Shown: in pieces, positions 46,086-54,545 of the stretch | Layout: every line of letters begins with the position of its first letter | Numbering within the stretch: position 1 is the stretch's first letter | Assembly (NCBI RefSeq): GCF_031882575.1 | Contig: NZ_CP134772.1 | Coordinates: 4,235,001 to 4,299,000, forward strand | Length of the DNA: 64,000 nucleotides | Origin: Pseudomonas sp. VD-NE ins | GTDB taxonomy: Bacteria; Pseudomonadota; Gammaproteobacteria; Pseudomonadales; Pseudomonadaceae | Reading direction: 5' to 3' | Made by a program: the position numbers and the translations under genes | Notes under the pieces: generated by a model | Told to the model about the DNA's origin: nothing | Seen by the model: only the letters and a program-made list of their open reading frames with translations | The model's database searches: none

Positions 46086-47396
46086 TCAGTCGGCTGCTGG
46101 AGCTTCTACCGGCTTGACTGCTTCTTCGTAAGAGACCGCTTTATCGGTCACACTAGCTTTCTGCAGAACAGTATCCACAACTTGTTCTTCCAGCACAACC
46201 GAACGCACTTCGTTCAGCTGCTGCTCGTTTTTGTAGTACCACGACACAACCTGCTCAGGCTCCTGGTAAGCCGAAGCCATTTCCTGAATCATTTCGCGAA
46301 CGCGAGCTTCGTCAGGCTTCAGGTCGAACTGCTTGACCACTTCAGCCACGATCAGACCCAGCACAACGCGGCGCTTGGCTTGCTCTTCGAACAGCTCGGC
46401 CGGCAGTTGATCAGGCTTGATGTTGCCGCCGAATTGCTGAACAGCCTGCACGCGCAGACGGTCAACTTCGTTGGACAGCAGAGCCTTAGGCACTTCGATC
46501 GGGTTGGTGGCCAGCAGACCGTCCATTACCTGATTCTTGACCTTGGATTTGATCGCCTGACGCAGTTCGCGCTCCATGTTCTTGCGAACTTCGGTGCGGA
46601 AACCGTCGATGCCGCTTTCCTTGATGCCGAATTGAGCGAAGAACTCTTCGTTCAGCTCTGGCAGCTTAGGCTCGGATACAGTGTTGACAGTCACGGTGAA
46701 CTCGGCGGTTTTGCCAGCCAGGTCCAGGTTCTGATAGTCCTCTGGGAAGGTCAGGTTCAGAACGCGTTCTTCGCCAGCCTTAGCACCTACCAGACCTTCT
46801 TCGAAGCCCGGGATCATGCGACCGGAACCCAGCACCAGCTGAGTACCCTTGGCGGAGCCGCCAGCGAATACTTCGCCGTCAACCTTGCCAACGAAATCGA
46901 TGTTCAACTGGTCTTCGTTCTGGGCAGCACGGTCGGCCACTTCAAAACGGGTGTTCTGCTTGCGCAGGATGTCGAGCATTTTGTCCAGGTCAGCGTCAGC
47001 CACGTCAGCGCTCAGGCGCTCAACGGTGATGCCGTCGAAACCGGCAACGGTGAACTCAGGGAACACTTCGAACACAGCAACGTATTCCAGATCCTTGCCA
47101 GCTTCGAGCGACTTAGGCTCGATCGAAGGCGAACCAGCCGGGTTCAGCTTCTGCTCAACCACGGCTTCGTAGAAGGAGGACTGGATAACATCACCAACAG
47201 CTTCCTGACGAGCGTCAGCACCGAAACGGCGCTTGATTTCGCTCATTGGCACTTTGCCTGGACGGAAGCCAGCAATCTTGGCCTTTTGGGCAGTCTGCTG
47301 CAGACGCTTGTTGACCTGGCTCTCAATGCGCTCAGCCGGCACGGTGACGCTCATGCGGCGCTCAAGAGCAGTAGTATTTTCAACAGAAACTTGCAT
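46086..47396 (-). CDS. tig: Trigger factor (ribosome-associated chaperone)
   Basis: The 436-residue chaperone binds at the ribosome exit tunnel and folds nascent chains. It has an N-terminal ribosome-binding domain with signature [18 protein letters not shown], an FKBP-type prolyl isomerase domain (about 160-240, [37 protein letters not shown]) and a helical C-domain. The ATG at 47396 begins [15 protein letters not shown] and follows GAGGAA. It is the upstream neighbour of clpP, the universal order. Confidence 0.97.
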   Translation of the reverse strand: MQVSVENTTALERRMSVTVPAERIESQVNKRLQQTAQKAKIAGFRPGKVPMSEIKRRFGADARQEAVGDVIQSSFYEAVVEQKLNPAGSPSIEPKSLEAGKDLEYVAVFEVFPEFTVAGFDGITVERLSADVADADLDKMLDILRKQNTRFEVADRAAQNEDQLNIDFVGKVDGEVFAGGSAKGTQLVLGSGRMIPGFEEGLVGAKAGEERVLNLTFPEDYQNLDLAGKTAEFTVTVNTVSEPKLPELNEEFFAQFGIKESGIDGFRTEVRKNMERELRQAIKSKVKNQVMDGLLATNPIEVPKALLSNEVDRLRVQAVQQFGGNIKPDQLPAELFEEQAKRRVVLGLIVAEVVKQFDLKPDEARVREMIQEMASAYQEPEQVVSWYYKNEQQLNEVRSVVLEEQVVDTVLQKASVTDKAVSYEEAVKPVEAPAAD

Positions 47397-47751
47397 GGAT
47401 ATTCCTCGTTGCACAGACGTTAGCCGGCCGTTTCCGACCCCAGAATCAAGGGCATGCATTCTAGTGGGTCAAACTCAAGAAGTCACCCTACTGAAAACGG
47501 GTAAAAAAACAGCAGGCATTTTATCGGGACCACTACACCAATGCAGCGCGCCCCACAGGCGAATACAACCAATCTCGCCAGGGCTCTGCGCCAACCGCTT
47601 CTATATATAGAAGAGACTGCCGATCACTCCCTGACGGCCGTTCTTGCAAGCAAGCCCGGCGAGCAGCGCAGCATCATCGAGCAACATAAATACGACGAAG
47701 CGCCCCGCCCCTGCGCCCCGAAACCGACAATCGCCGGTTTTCAGAACCGCT
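47397..47751. other. Gap between tig and the tRNA cluster
   Basis: About 350 bp contain the tig promoter region. I see no convincing gene. A CTTCTATATATAGAAG palindrome at about 47598-47614 is notable but unassigned. Confidence 0.5.
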
Positions 47752-47790
47752 AAAACAAAAAAGGCGCCAGACTGTTAAATCTGGCGCCTT
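47752..47790 (-). terminator. Terminator of tRNA operon
   Basis: On the minus strand AAGGCGCCAGA and TCTGGCGCCTT form an 11-bp stem that is followed by TTTTGTTTT. Confidence 0.9.
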
Positions 47791-47798
47791 TCGAAATA

Positions 47799-47875
47799 TG
47801 GGGTGGACGATGGGGATCGAACCCACGACAACGGGAGTCACAATCCCGTGCTCTACCAACTGAGCTACGCCCACC
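47799..47875 (-). tRNA. tRNA-His (GTG), distal copy
   Basis: The cloverleaf has acceptor GTGGGCG with CGTCCAC, the histidine-specific extra G at -1 (position 47875) opposite C73, anticodon GTG in ATTGTGACT and an encoded CCA. It is identical to the copy at 48093-48169. Confidence 0.96.
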
Positions 47876-47951
47876 ATATTGCGTAACAAAAAAGCCAAAC
47901 AACTTCTTTGTTGAAACCTCACCAGCCCGAAGACATGAATGAAGCTTTAAT

Positions 47952-48036
47952 TGGTGCGGATGAAGAGACTCGAACTCTTACGCCTCGCGGCGCTGGAACC
48001 TAAATCCAGTGTGTCTACCAATTCCACCACATCCGC
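47952..48036 (-). tRNA. tRNA-Leu (TAG)
   Basis: An 85-nt class II tRNA has acceptor GCGGATG, anticodon TAG in GATTTAGGT, a long variable arm (CGCCGCGAGGCG) and an encoded CCA. It is located between two tRNA-His genes. Confidence 0.95.
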
Positions 48037-48052
48037 GGGTGAAGCTTTAAAG

Positions 48053-48087
48053 CAAAGGCGCCAGACTGTTACATCTGGCGCCTTTCG
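48053..48087 (-). repeat. Internal copy of the tRNA-operon hairpin
   Basis: The same GGCGCCAGA/TCTGGCGCC hairpin and flank as at 47761-47790 follow the first tRNA-His, but without the long T run. Hairpin and tRNA-His were duplicated together. Confidence 0.85.
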
Positions 48088-48092
48088 AAATA

Positions 48093-48169
48093 TGGGGTGG
48101 ACGATGGGGATCGAACCCACGACAACGGGAGTCACAATCCCGTGCTCTACCAACTGAGCTACGCCCACC
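48093..48169 (-). tRNA. tRNA-His (GTG), proximal copy
   Basis: The sequence equals the tRNA at 47799-47875, including the extra 5' G and the CCA. It lies second in the operon after tRNA-Arg. Confidence 0.96.
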
Positions 48170-48200
48170 ATATCGCGTTACTTGTGCCAAAGCTGCCTAA

Positions 48201-48277
48201 TGGCGCACCCGGCAGGACTCGAACCTGCGACCATCCGCTTAGAAGGCGGATGCTCTATCCAGCTGAGCTACGGGCGC
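48201..48277 (-). tRNA. tRNA-Arg (TCT)
   Basis: A 77-nt tRNA has acceptor GCGCCCG paired with CGGGTGC, anticodon TCT in CCTTCTAAG and an encoded CCA. It is the first tRNA in the operon. Confidence 0.95.
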
Positions 48278-48392
48278 CTTATTAATCTGTACTCTTAAAG
48301 GACTACAAACTAAGTGCTTTCCAGTGTCGCAGAACCTTGATTCCGCTTCACCTTCTTAACCAGTGCTAGGCTGTGCCCGACAAGTGCGACGA

Positions 48393-48421
48393 ATAGTATA
48401 GAGCGCTCTGAAGGTCGTCAA
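48393..48421 (-). promoter_or_regulatory. Sigma-70 promoter of tRNA operon
   Basis: On the minus strand TTGACG (48421-48416) and TACTAT (48398-48393) are 17 bp apart, about 115 bp before tRNA-Arg. Confidence 0.75.
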
Positions 48422-48552
48422 ATCCTTTTTGAAAAAAATTCATTTAATTAAAGGAGTTAGAGGAATTTGCTGACCAAGCGCCTTTGCCCTCACCGCTCGA
48501 CATGCGAGAATGCGTTCTCATTTTTTCCCCTCTCGATGGTTAATCACGCGCA

Positions 48553-49407
48553 ATGACTGCACAACTAATCGACGGCAAATCGATCGCCGCCAGCCTGCGC
48601 CAGCAGATCGCCCAACGAGTTGCCGAGCGTCGCCAGCAAGGCCTGCGCACTCCCGGCCTCGCGGTGATCCTGGTCGGCAGCGATCCTGCCTCTCAGGTTT
48701 ATGTCTCGCACAAGCGTAAAGACTGTGAAGAGGTTGGCTTCCTCTCTCAAGCCTACGACCTGCCCTCCGACACCACGCAAGACGCTTTGACCGATCTGAT
48801 CGATCGCCTCAACGACGACCCTGCAATCGACGGCATCCTGCTTCAGTTGCCGCTGCCCGAGCACCTGGACGCCTCCAAATTGCTGGAGCGCATTCGTCCG
48901 GACAAAGACGTCGACGGTTTCCACCCTTATAACGTCGGCCGTCTGGCCCAGCGTATTCCACTGCTGCGTCCGTGCACCCCCAAAGGCATCATGACGCTGC
49001 TGGAAAGCACCGGCGCTGACCTTTATGGCATGGACGCAGTGGTCGTCGGCGCTTCCAACATCGTCGGTCGCCCGATGGCGATGGAACTGCTGCTGGCAGG
49101 CTGCACCGTGACCGTGACTCACCGCTTCACCAAAGACCTGGCGGGCCACGTTGGCCGTGCCGATCTGGTGGTGGTGGCCGCCGGCAAGCCGGGCCTGGTC
49201 AAAGGTGAGTGGATCAAGGAAGGCGCAATCGTGATCGACGTCGGCATCAACCGTCAGGACGACGGCAAACTGGTCGGCGACGTTGTCTACGAAACCGCCC
49301 TGCCCCGCGCTGGCTGGATCACGCCGGTACCAGGTGGCGTCGGTCCGATGACCCGCGCCTGCCTGCTGGAAAACACCCTCTATGCGGCAGAAACCCTGCA
49401 CGTTTGA
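48553..49407 (+). CDS. folD: FolD, methylenetetrahydrofolate dehydrogenase/cyclohydrolase
   Basis: The 284-residue bifunctional enzyme interconverts 5,10-methylene-, methenyl- and 10-formyl-tetrahydrofolate, supplying one-carbon units for purines and formyl-Met. The catalytic lysine lies in [27 protein letters not shown] and the NADP site [17 protein letters not shown] follow, and [18 protein letters not shown] closes the protein. It is divergent from the tRNA operon and followed by a terminator. Confidence 0.96.
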   Translation: MTAQLIDGKSIAASLRQQIAQRVAERRQQGLRTPGLAVILVGSDPASQVYVSHKRKDCEEVGFLSQAYDLPSDTTQDALTDLIDRLNDDPAIDGILLQLPLPEHLDASKLLERIRPDKDVDGFHPYNVGRLAQRIPLLRPCTPKGIMTLLESTGADLYGMDAVVVGASNIVGRPMAMELLLAGCTVTVTHRFTKDLAGHVGRADLVVVAAGKPGLVKGEWIKEGAIVIDVGINRQDDGKLVGDVVYETALPRAGWITPVPGGVGPMTRACLLENTLYAAETLHV

Positions 49408-49427
49408 GTGGTACTTTCAGCAATAAG

Positions 49428-49453
49428 AAAAACCCGCCTCGTGCGGGTTTTTT
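49428..49453 (+). terminator. Terminator of folD
   Basis: AAAAACCCGC and GCGGGTTTTTT flank a short loop, right after the stop codon. Confidence 0.9.
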
Positions 49454-49637
49454 CATGCCTGAGAAAAAACTGTAACCGTTCGCCGGAAACCCCTCTTTTT
49501 ACAGGCCTTTTCACGAGTTTTTCAGGTCGTTCAAACAACCATCGACAGATCTTCAGCCATACTCCTAGAATGCGACGCTTTTAAGAAATAACCCGTTACA
49601 AACTAACGGAATATCCAACCTTTATGAGTTCGCCCGC

Positions 49638-50576
49638 GTGAAAATTCGTCTTTCGATTCTGAGCCTGTTTTTTGCTTTTACAGGCACATTCATCACGCCA
49701 ACGATCAACGCTGCGGAAACCACCGCTGCCCCGCGTGATGCTTCGACCCTGAAGATCGCCTCCGGCAGTGCCCTGCTCATGGATATGCAGACCAACAAAG
49801 TCATCTATTCCAGCAACCCTGACGTGATCGTGCCGATCGCCTCTGTCAGCAAGTTGATGACCGGTTTGGTAGTGGTTGAAGCCCGGCAAAACATGGACGA
49901 ATGGATCAATGTCGATATCAGCAACACGCCGGAAATGAAGGGCGTGTTCTCCCGAGTCAAGCTCAAGAGTGAACTGCCACGCCGCGAGATGCTGCTGATT
50001 GCTCTGATGTCCTCGGAAAACCGCGCGGCCGCCAGCCTCGCGCACCACTACCCGGGCGGTTATGCAGCCTTTATCGCGGCGATGAACGCCAAGGCCAAGG
50101 CACTGGGCATGACCAACACCCACTACGTTGAGCCGACGGGCTTGTCCGAGCGCAACGTCTCCACCGCCCGTGACCTGAGCAAATTGTTGGTGGCGGCAAG
50201 CAAGTACCCGATCCTCAGCGAACTCACGACCACCAAGGAAAAGACTGTGTCTTTCCGCAAACCCAACTACACCCTGGGTTTCCGCAATACCGATCACTTG
50301 GTCAACAAAGCCGACTGGGACATCAAGATCACCAAAACCGGCTTCACCAATCCCGCCGGTCATTGCCTGGTGTTGGTGACCAGGATGGGTAACCGTCCCG
50401 TCGCGCTGGTCATTCTCGACGCGTTCGGCAAGTACACCCACTTTGCCGATGCCAGCCGTATTCGCAGTTGGGTAGAAACCGGGCGCAGCGCCAGCGTTCC
50501 GGCGGTGGCTCAGCAGTACAAGGCCGAGAAAAACCTCAAGAATCGCCAGAGCGGCGTAGTCGAAGCGTCCAAGTAA
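49638..50576 (+). CDS. pbpG: D-alanyl-D-alanine endopeptidase PbpG (PBP7)
   Basis: The 312-residue periplasmic low-molecular-weight penicillin-binding protein has signal peptide [20 protein letters not shown], then the catalytic motifs SxxK in [10 protein letters not shown], SxN in [12 protein letters not shown] and KTG in [11 protein letters not shown]. It cuts D-Ala-meso-DAP cross-links in peptidoglycan. The start is a GTG at 49638 with no clear ribosome site; a five-codon frame (ATG at 49624) ends on it (GTGA), so its translation may be coupled to that mini-ORF. Confidence 0.92.
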   Translation: MKIRLSILSLFFAFTGTFITPTINAAETTAAPRDASTLKIASGSALLMDMQTNKVIYSSNPDVIVPIASVSKLMTGLVVVEARQNMDEWINVDISNTPEMKGVFSRVKLKSELPRREMLLIALMSSENRAAASLAHHYPGGYAAFIAAMNAKAKALGMTNTHYVEPTGLSERNVSTARDLSKLLVAASKYPILSELTTTKEKTVSFRKPNYTLGFRNTDHLVNKADWDIKITKTGFTNPAGHCLVLVTRMGNRPVALVILDAFGKYTHFADASRIRSWVETGRSASVPAVAQQYKAEKNLKNRQSGVVEASK

Positions 50577-50589
50577 GCCACCGCACCAG

Positions 50590-50619
50590 AAAAAGCCCCG
50601 AATCCTCGGGGCTTTTTTT
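50590..50619 (+). terminator. Terminator of pbpG
   Basis: AAAAAGCCCCGA and TCGGGGCTTTTTTT flank a short loop. Confidence 0.9.
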
Positions 50620-50632
50620 CATCTGCTGCCTC

Positions 50633-50839
50633 TCAGTCATTGGGCAACGGCATCTGATCATCATCAGGAATGCCATCCCCCGCACTTGGATCCCGCGCGG
50701 GCTCGGGGGTCAGCACATCCGGCCGGGCCATCGGGTCGCGCAGCGGGCTGTCCGGGTCCAGCACCGGATCAATCTCCGGCTCTGGCGTCGTCGGCACACT
50801 GTCAGGTTTTTGGTCATCGAAGCTTGAATCGGTACTCAT
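50633..50839 (-). CDS. Small acidic Pro/Asp-rich protein
   Basis: The 68-residue protein is rich in Pro, Asp and Glu (EPEIDPVLDPDSPLRDPMAR) and probably intrinsically disordered. GAGGTG stands just before the ATG at 50839. It follows a similar small gene by 12 bp. No function is known to me. Confidence 0.65.
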   Translation of the reverse strand: MSTDSSFDDQKPDSVPTTPEPEIDPVLDPDSPLRDPMARPDVLTPEPARDPSAGDGIPDDDQMPLPND

Positions 50840-50851
50840 ACGCACCTCGCA

Positions 50852-51058
50852 TCAAGGTTTCAGATTGGCTAACGGGTCATAAGGCTTGGCCGGCTTCTTG
50901 GCATCCTCGCCGGGCTCGACGTCGAGAGGCGCCTTGGCGGGGCCGACAGGATCGACCTGCGGATCATCAAGATCGGGCGAGTCCGGATCGAACCCCAAAT
51001 CATCGCCCGAGGAATGCTCGGAGGAATGCGGGCCTTTCGCTGCTGGGGAATCTTTCAT
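50852..51058 (-). CDS. Small acidic disordered protein
   Basis: The 68-residue protein begins MKDSPAAKGPHSSEHSSGDD and is rich in Asp, Pro and Lys (KKPAKPYDPLANLKP at the end). A perfect AGGAGG ribosome site precedes the ATG, so it should be well translated. With the next gene it forms a pair of disordered acidic proteins, perhaps stress-related; this is a guess from composition only. Confidence 0.7.
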   Translation of the reverse strand: MKDSPAAKGPHSSEHSSGDDLGFDPDSPDLDDPQVDPVGPAKAPLDVEPGEDAKKPAKPYDPLANLKP

Positions 51059-51148
51059 ATCGCCTCCTGATTCACCCGCAAAACACGGGATGTATAAATA
51101 GGAGGCTTGCCGGGCGCCGTCGTGCCCGGCAGATGACGAACGGAAAAC

Positions 51149-51820
51149 TCAGTGTGCGGCCAATGCCTTGCGCGCCTGCGCCGCTTCGTTTTCCTGACCG
51201 GCCTGAGCCAGTTCATCGGCCGCTTTGAGCCAGCGCTGACGGTCGACAGCTGCCGGGATCTGCGACGGTTTCTGAATCAGCACGGCCCAGCCACCGGACT
51301 TTTCCAGCGCCGACTCAAAGGAACTGAAACCCATCAATTCGCGGCGGTTCATGCCAGCGCGCAGCAGCACTTTCTGTTTGTTGCGATCGTAGCCGGACAG
51401 GATCGCGTAACGCGGCTCGGCCCAAAATGCCGAACCTTCGCTGAAACGCACCATCACCGGATAACCCGCCGCCACTTGGGTCAAGAGCGCTGGAAGGTTG
51501 CTGTCCAGCGGATAAACCACCATGCCGTACTCGCGGGCGAGGTTTTGCAGGTTCTGCTGCAATTTGTCTTCCGCACCCGGCAGGTGCAATGGTTTCTCGA
51601 GCAGCCCCGGGGTGATCACGATGCCCTGCTGCGACAACAGGCTGGCCAGCACTTGCGGGCCGCTCTGATTGGCTTCGCCGCGATAGAACGTGCCGCTGAG
51701 TTCGACCCGCTCCGGCAGACGCTTGACCTCAGGCGCGACACTGCCTGCACACCCGGCCAACATGGCCGCGCAACCCGCCACCAGCAGCGCCACACGAATT
51801 CGAGAAAATACCTGCACCAT
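51149..51820 (-). CDS. Lipoprotein with degenerate C39-type peptidase domain
   Basis: The 223-residue lipoprotein has a lipobox in AAMLAGCAGS (Cys 24). The central part has the layout of C39-like papain-fold domains (ANQSGPQVLASLLSQQGI then EPRYAILSGYDRN), but the catalytic cysteine position is Ser 53 (usual QCGPAAL) and the catalytic histidine position is Arg 137 (usual HYVVVxGYD). The C-terminal 40 residues, LKAADELAQAGQENEAAQA, are TPR-like helices. It therefore is probably a non-catalytic envelope protein. Confidence 0.75.
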   Translation of the reverse strand: MVQVFSRIRVALLVAGCAAMLAGCAGSVAPEVKRLPERVELSGTFYRGEANQSGPQVLASLLSQQGIVITPGLLEKPLHLPGAEDKLQQNLQNLAREYGMVVYPLDSNLPALLTQVAAGYPVMVRFSEGSAFWAEPRYAILSGYDRNKQKVLLRAGMNRRELMGFSSFESALEKSGGWAVLIQKPSQIPAAVDRQRWLKAADELAQAGQENEAAQARKALAAH

Positions 51821-52054
51821 CGTCACTCTCTGTTCAGACGCCGGTCATCGTGTTCCGGCAACGCCTGCGATCATAGGGCCGCGCCAGGCTGCGGTATAGC
51901 CTTAAGCGGCAGACACGTCGATTACATAGAGCAAACTGATTGGTCACCACCGACCTTTGGTCAATAGCCTGAAACACCCCATTGTCTAGACTGTCACTGA
52001 AACAGAGCGAATTGAAAAAGTGGGCGCCCGATGCAGGGCGAAGAGGAGGCACTG

Positions 52055-52225
52055 ATGAGCCTGACCATGACGATTGTGATGTTGATTGCGAGCTGGCTGG
52101 CGGTGGCCGCTGCCATGTTGTGGGGGGTGCTGCGGGTTTCGCGGCGCCATCATCACCATTCGGTTCAGCCTGCTGTACTCGAAAAAACACCGAAACAAAG
52201 TCCTCGCCATGCCACTGCGCACTGA
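52055..52225 (+). CDS. Small single-pass membrane protein
   Basis: The 56-residue protein has one helix (MTIVMLIASWLAVAAAMLWG), then a basic, His-rich tail RVSRRHHHHSVQPAVLEK. A GAGGAGG ribosome site precedes the ATG at 52055. No function is known to me; the His cluster could bind metal, and a TerC gene is nearby but convergent. Confidence 0.65.
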   Translation: MSLTMTIVMLIASWLAVAAAMLWGVLRVSRRHHHHSVQPAVLEKTPKQSPRHATAH

Positions 52226-52248
52226 GGCTTAACGTCAAAAGCTAAAAG

Positions 52249-52410
52249 CCCCTCATCGGAACGCCGCCCGCCTAGCCCTCTCCCGGAGGGAGAGGGGACT
52301 GATCGAGTTGTTTTCTCGAGTTACGCCGACCTGCAATAACGAGCCGAACTCAGGTTTGAAAACTACACAGATCGGCTCCCTCTCCCTCGGGAGAGGGCTG
52401 GGGTGAGGGG
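52249..52410. repeat. Dispersed element about 160 bp (copy 1)
   Basis: Ends CCCCTCATCGGAACGCC and GGGCTGGGGTGAGGGG, with inner GC-rich inverted arms (CCCTCTCCCGGAGGGAGAGG). The core shares GGGGACTGATCG and TACGCCGACCTG with the reverse complement of the element at 57343-57519. Confidence 0.8.
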
Positions 52411-52442
52411 CTGGGCTTATCGGAGAATAGAAAACCCGAAAT

Positions 52443-52483
52443 GAAAAAAGGCCGCCTGAACTCAGTTCAAGCGGCCTTTTTGG
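52443..52483 (-). terminator. Terminator of terC-like gene
   Basis: On the minus strand AAAAAGGCCGCTTGAACT and AGTTCAGGCGGCCTTTTTT form a long stem with a T run. Confidence 0.88.
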
Positions 52484-52494
52484 CTTCTTGGCGA

Positions 52495-53244
52495 TTAAGC
52501 CTGCTCAGCCAGCTTCTTTTGCTTCGCCCGACGCGACATCATGTTCAGCACTTCAATCGAAGCCGAGAACGCCATCGCCGCATACACATAACCTTTCGGT
52601 ACATGGGCGCCGAAGCCTTCAGCGATCAAAGTCATACCGATCATGATCAGGAAGCCCAGGGCCAGCATCACCACCGTCGGGTTGTCGTTGATGAACTTGG
52701 CCAGCGGCTCAGCGGCAAACAGCATCACCAGCACCGACACCACCACCGCGATGATCATGATCGGCAAGTGTTCAGTCATGCCGACGGCGGTAATGATGCT
52801 GTCGATCGAGAACACCATGTCGAGCATCAGGATCTGGCCAATAGCGGCAGCGAAACCAAGCGTAACCGTCGAGGTCGCCGACTTCGGATCTTCCGGCGCC
52901 GGGTCCATGCTGTGGTGGATCTCGGTCGTGGCTTTCCAGACCAGGAACAGACCACCGGCAATCAGGATCATGTCCTTCCACGAGAAAGCCTGACCCAGAA
53001 TCTCGATCACCGGTGCAGTCAACTGCACGATGAACGCGATGGTGCTCAACAGCGCCAGACGCAGGATCAACGCCATGCCGATACCGATGCGGCGCGCCTT
53101 CTGCTGGTACTGCTTGGGCAATTTGTTGGTCAGGATCGAGATAAAGATCAGGTTATCGATGCCGAGCACGATTTCCATCACCACCAATGTGGCCAAAGCA
53201 ACCCAAGCGGTGGGGCTGGCGGCGAGCTGTAACAGATATTCCAT
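52495..53244 (-). CDS. TerC-family integral membrane protein
   Basis: The 249-residue protein has seven or so membrane helices. [18 protein letters not shown] and [18 protein letters not shown] are the paired TerC motifs whose acidic residues sit inside the membrane. TerC proteins are linked to manganese export and metal delivery to exported enzymes. A manganese riboswitch often precedes such genes; none is evident here, since a small lipoprotein gene ends only 29 bp upstream, so the two are probably one transcript. Confidence 0.9.
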   Translation of the reverse strand: MEYLLQLAASPTAWVALATLVVMEIVLGIDNLIFISILTNKLPKQYQQKARRIGIGMALILRLALLSTIAFIVQLTAPVIEILGQAFSWKDMILIAGGLFLVWKATTEIHHSMDPAPEDPKSATSTVTLGFAAAIGQILMLDMVFSIDSIITAVGMTEHLPIMIIAVVVSVLVMLFAAEPLAKFINDNPTVVMLALGFLIMIGMTLIAEGFGAHVPKGYVYAAMAFSASIEVLNMMSRRAKQKKLAEQA

Positions 53245-53273
53245 GGGTCAGTCCTGACTCTGTGTAAGACGAA

Positions 53274-53516
53274 TTAGATGGTCTTGGAGGAAGATTCGGA
53301 GTTTTCCGCGTCTTTTTCCGGTGTTTCTTTCTTCTCGATCAAGCCGCCGGTGGCATCACTCAGGGCTTGTTCGGCGGCTTTATGCGTGTCGTCAATCGCT
53401 TGCTTGGCGCTTTCGGCAGCCTTGCCCATCAGTTGCTGGGCGCTTTTTTCGGCCTGATCGCAACCGGCCAGAAGCAGTAAAGACGTAAACATCAAAGCTG
53501 GGATTGTGTATTTCAT
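53274..53516 (-). CDS. Small lipoprotein with helical repeat
   Basis: The 80-residue lipoprotein has signal and lipobox MFTSLLLLAGCDQ and a long amphipathic helix (SAQQLMGKAAESAKQAIDDT, HKAAEQALSDATGG). It resembles short late-embryogenesis or Lpp-like helical lipoproteins. AAGGAA stands before the ATG at 53516. It precedes the TerC gene by 29 bp. Function unknown. Confidence 0.75.
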   Translation of the reverse strand: MKYTIPALMFTSLLLLAGCDQAEKSAQQLMGKAAESAKQAIDDTHKAAEQALSDATGGLIEKKETPEKDAENSESSSKTI

Positions 53517-53649
53517 AAGGTTTCCTTCGAATGAACAGACAGGGTCACAGACCGGTCGTCGATGGCTGGGCATTCTAGGGAGACAAACACTTCAGGAAAA
53601 TTCGTATTTTTAGCGGCTATACTTCGGTTTTCACGAAGTGTAGACCGTC

Positions 53650-54545
53650 ATGCTCAATTACCGACAACTGCATTACTTCTGGGTCGTAGCCAAGACCGGC
53701 AGCATCGTGCGCGCCTGCGAGCAACTGAACCTGACCCCACAATCAGCGGGCAGATTTCCCTGCTCGAACAGACGTATGGCATCGAGTTATTCAGACGCGT
53801 GGGCCGGCAACTGGAATTGACCGAGGCCGGAAGACAAGCCCTGCCCTACGCCGAGCAAATGTTCCAGCTCGGCGGCGAACTGGAACTGATGCTGCGCGCA
53901 CAACCCAATGAACAACAGATCCTGTTCCGCGTCGGCGTCGCCGACGTAGTGCCGAAATCCATCGTCTATCGCCTGATCGCGCCGACCATGGAGCTGAACG
54001 AACCGCTGCGCATCACTTGCCGCGAAGACAAACTCGAACGGTTGCTCGCCGATCTGGCGATCCAGCGCCTCGATCTGGTGATCTCCGACAGCCCGATGCC
54101 CTCGCACCTCGACATCAAAGGCTACAGCCAGAAGCTCGGCGAATGCGGGATCAGCTTCTTCGCCACTGCTGAACTGGCGGCCAGATACGGTCAGGATTTC
54201 CCACGCAGCCTGCACGGTGCTCCGCTGTTGATTCCCGGCGCGGAAACCGTGGTGCGCAGCCGCTTGCAGCGCTGGTTTGCCGAGCAGCAGATCCAGCCGC
54301 AAATCGTCGGCGAGTTTGATGACAGTGCCTTGATGCAGGCGTTCGGCCAATCCGGCAGCGGGATATTTATCGGCCCGAGCGTGATTGCCGATGAAGTGAA
54401 GCGCCAGTACGGCGTCGAACTGATTGGCCAGACCGACGCGGTGACCGAGTCGTTCTACGCCATTTCGGTGGAGCGCAAGGTCAAGCACCCCGGCATCGTT
54501 GCGATTACCGAAGGTGCCCGACGCGAGCTGTTTACCGCGTTATGA
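53650..54545 (+). pseudogene. nhaR: NhaR-type LysR regulator, frameshifted
   Basis: The first 31 codons (MLNYRQLHYFWVVAKTGSIV, RACEQLNLTPQ) are the LysR helix-turn-helix of NhaR, the Na+-responsive activator. After CAA at 53740-53742 the frame is lost; the rest of the protein (TISGQISLLEQTYGIELFRR to the end) continues in another frame to 54545. Comparing with the expected QTISGQ, four bases (ACCA) are missing between CAA and TCAGC. Restored, the protein would be about 299 residues, normal for NhaR. It is either a real inactivating deletion or a sequencing error. It overlaps the convergent MFS gene by 6 bp. Confidence 0.82.

Noticed and set aside
41314..47423. Long plus-strand frames opposite lon, clpX, clpP and tig
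   Set aside because: Third-position GC shadows of well-known genes; low-complexity histidine/glutamine-rich content.
47947..48285. Short frames over the tRNA cluster
   Set aside because: They read through tRNA genes (for example GVAQLVEHG peptides) and are typical annotation artefacts.
53245..53273. Manganese (yybP-ykoY) riboswitch before the terC-like gene
   Set aside because: Only 29 bp separate it from the upstream lipoprotein gene; no such structure is possible there.
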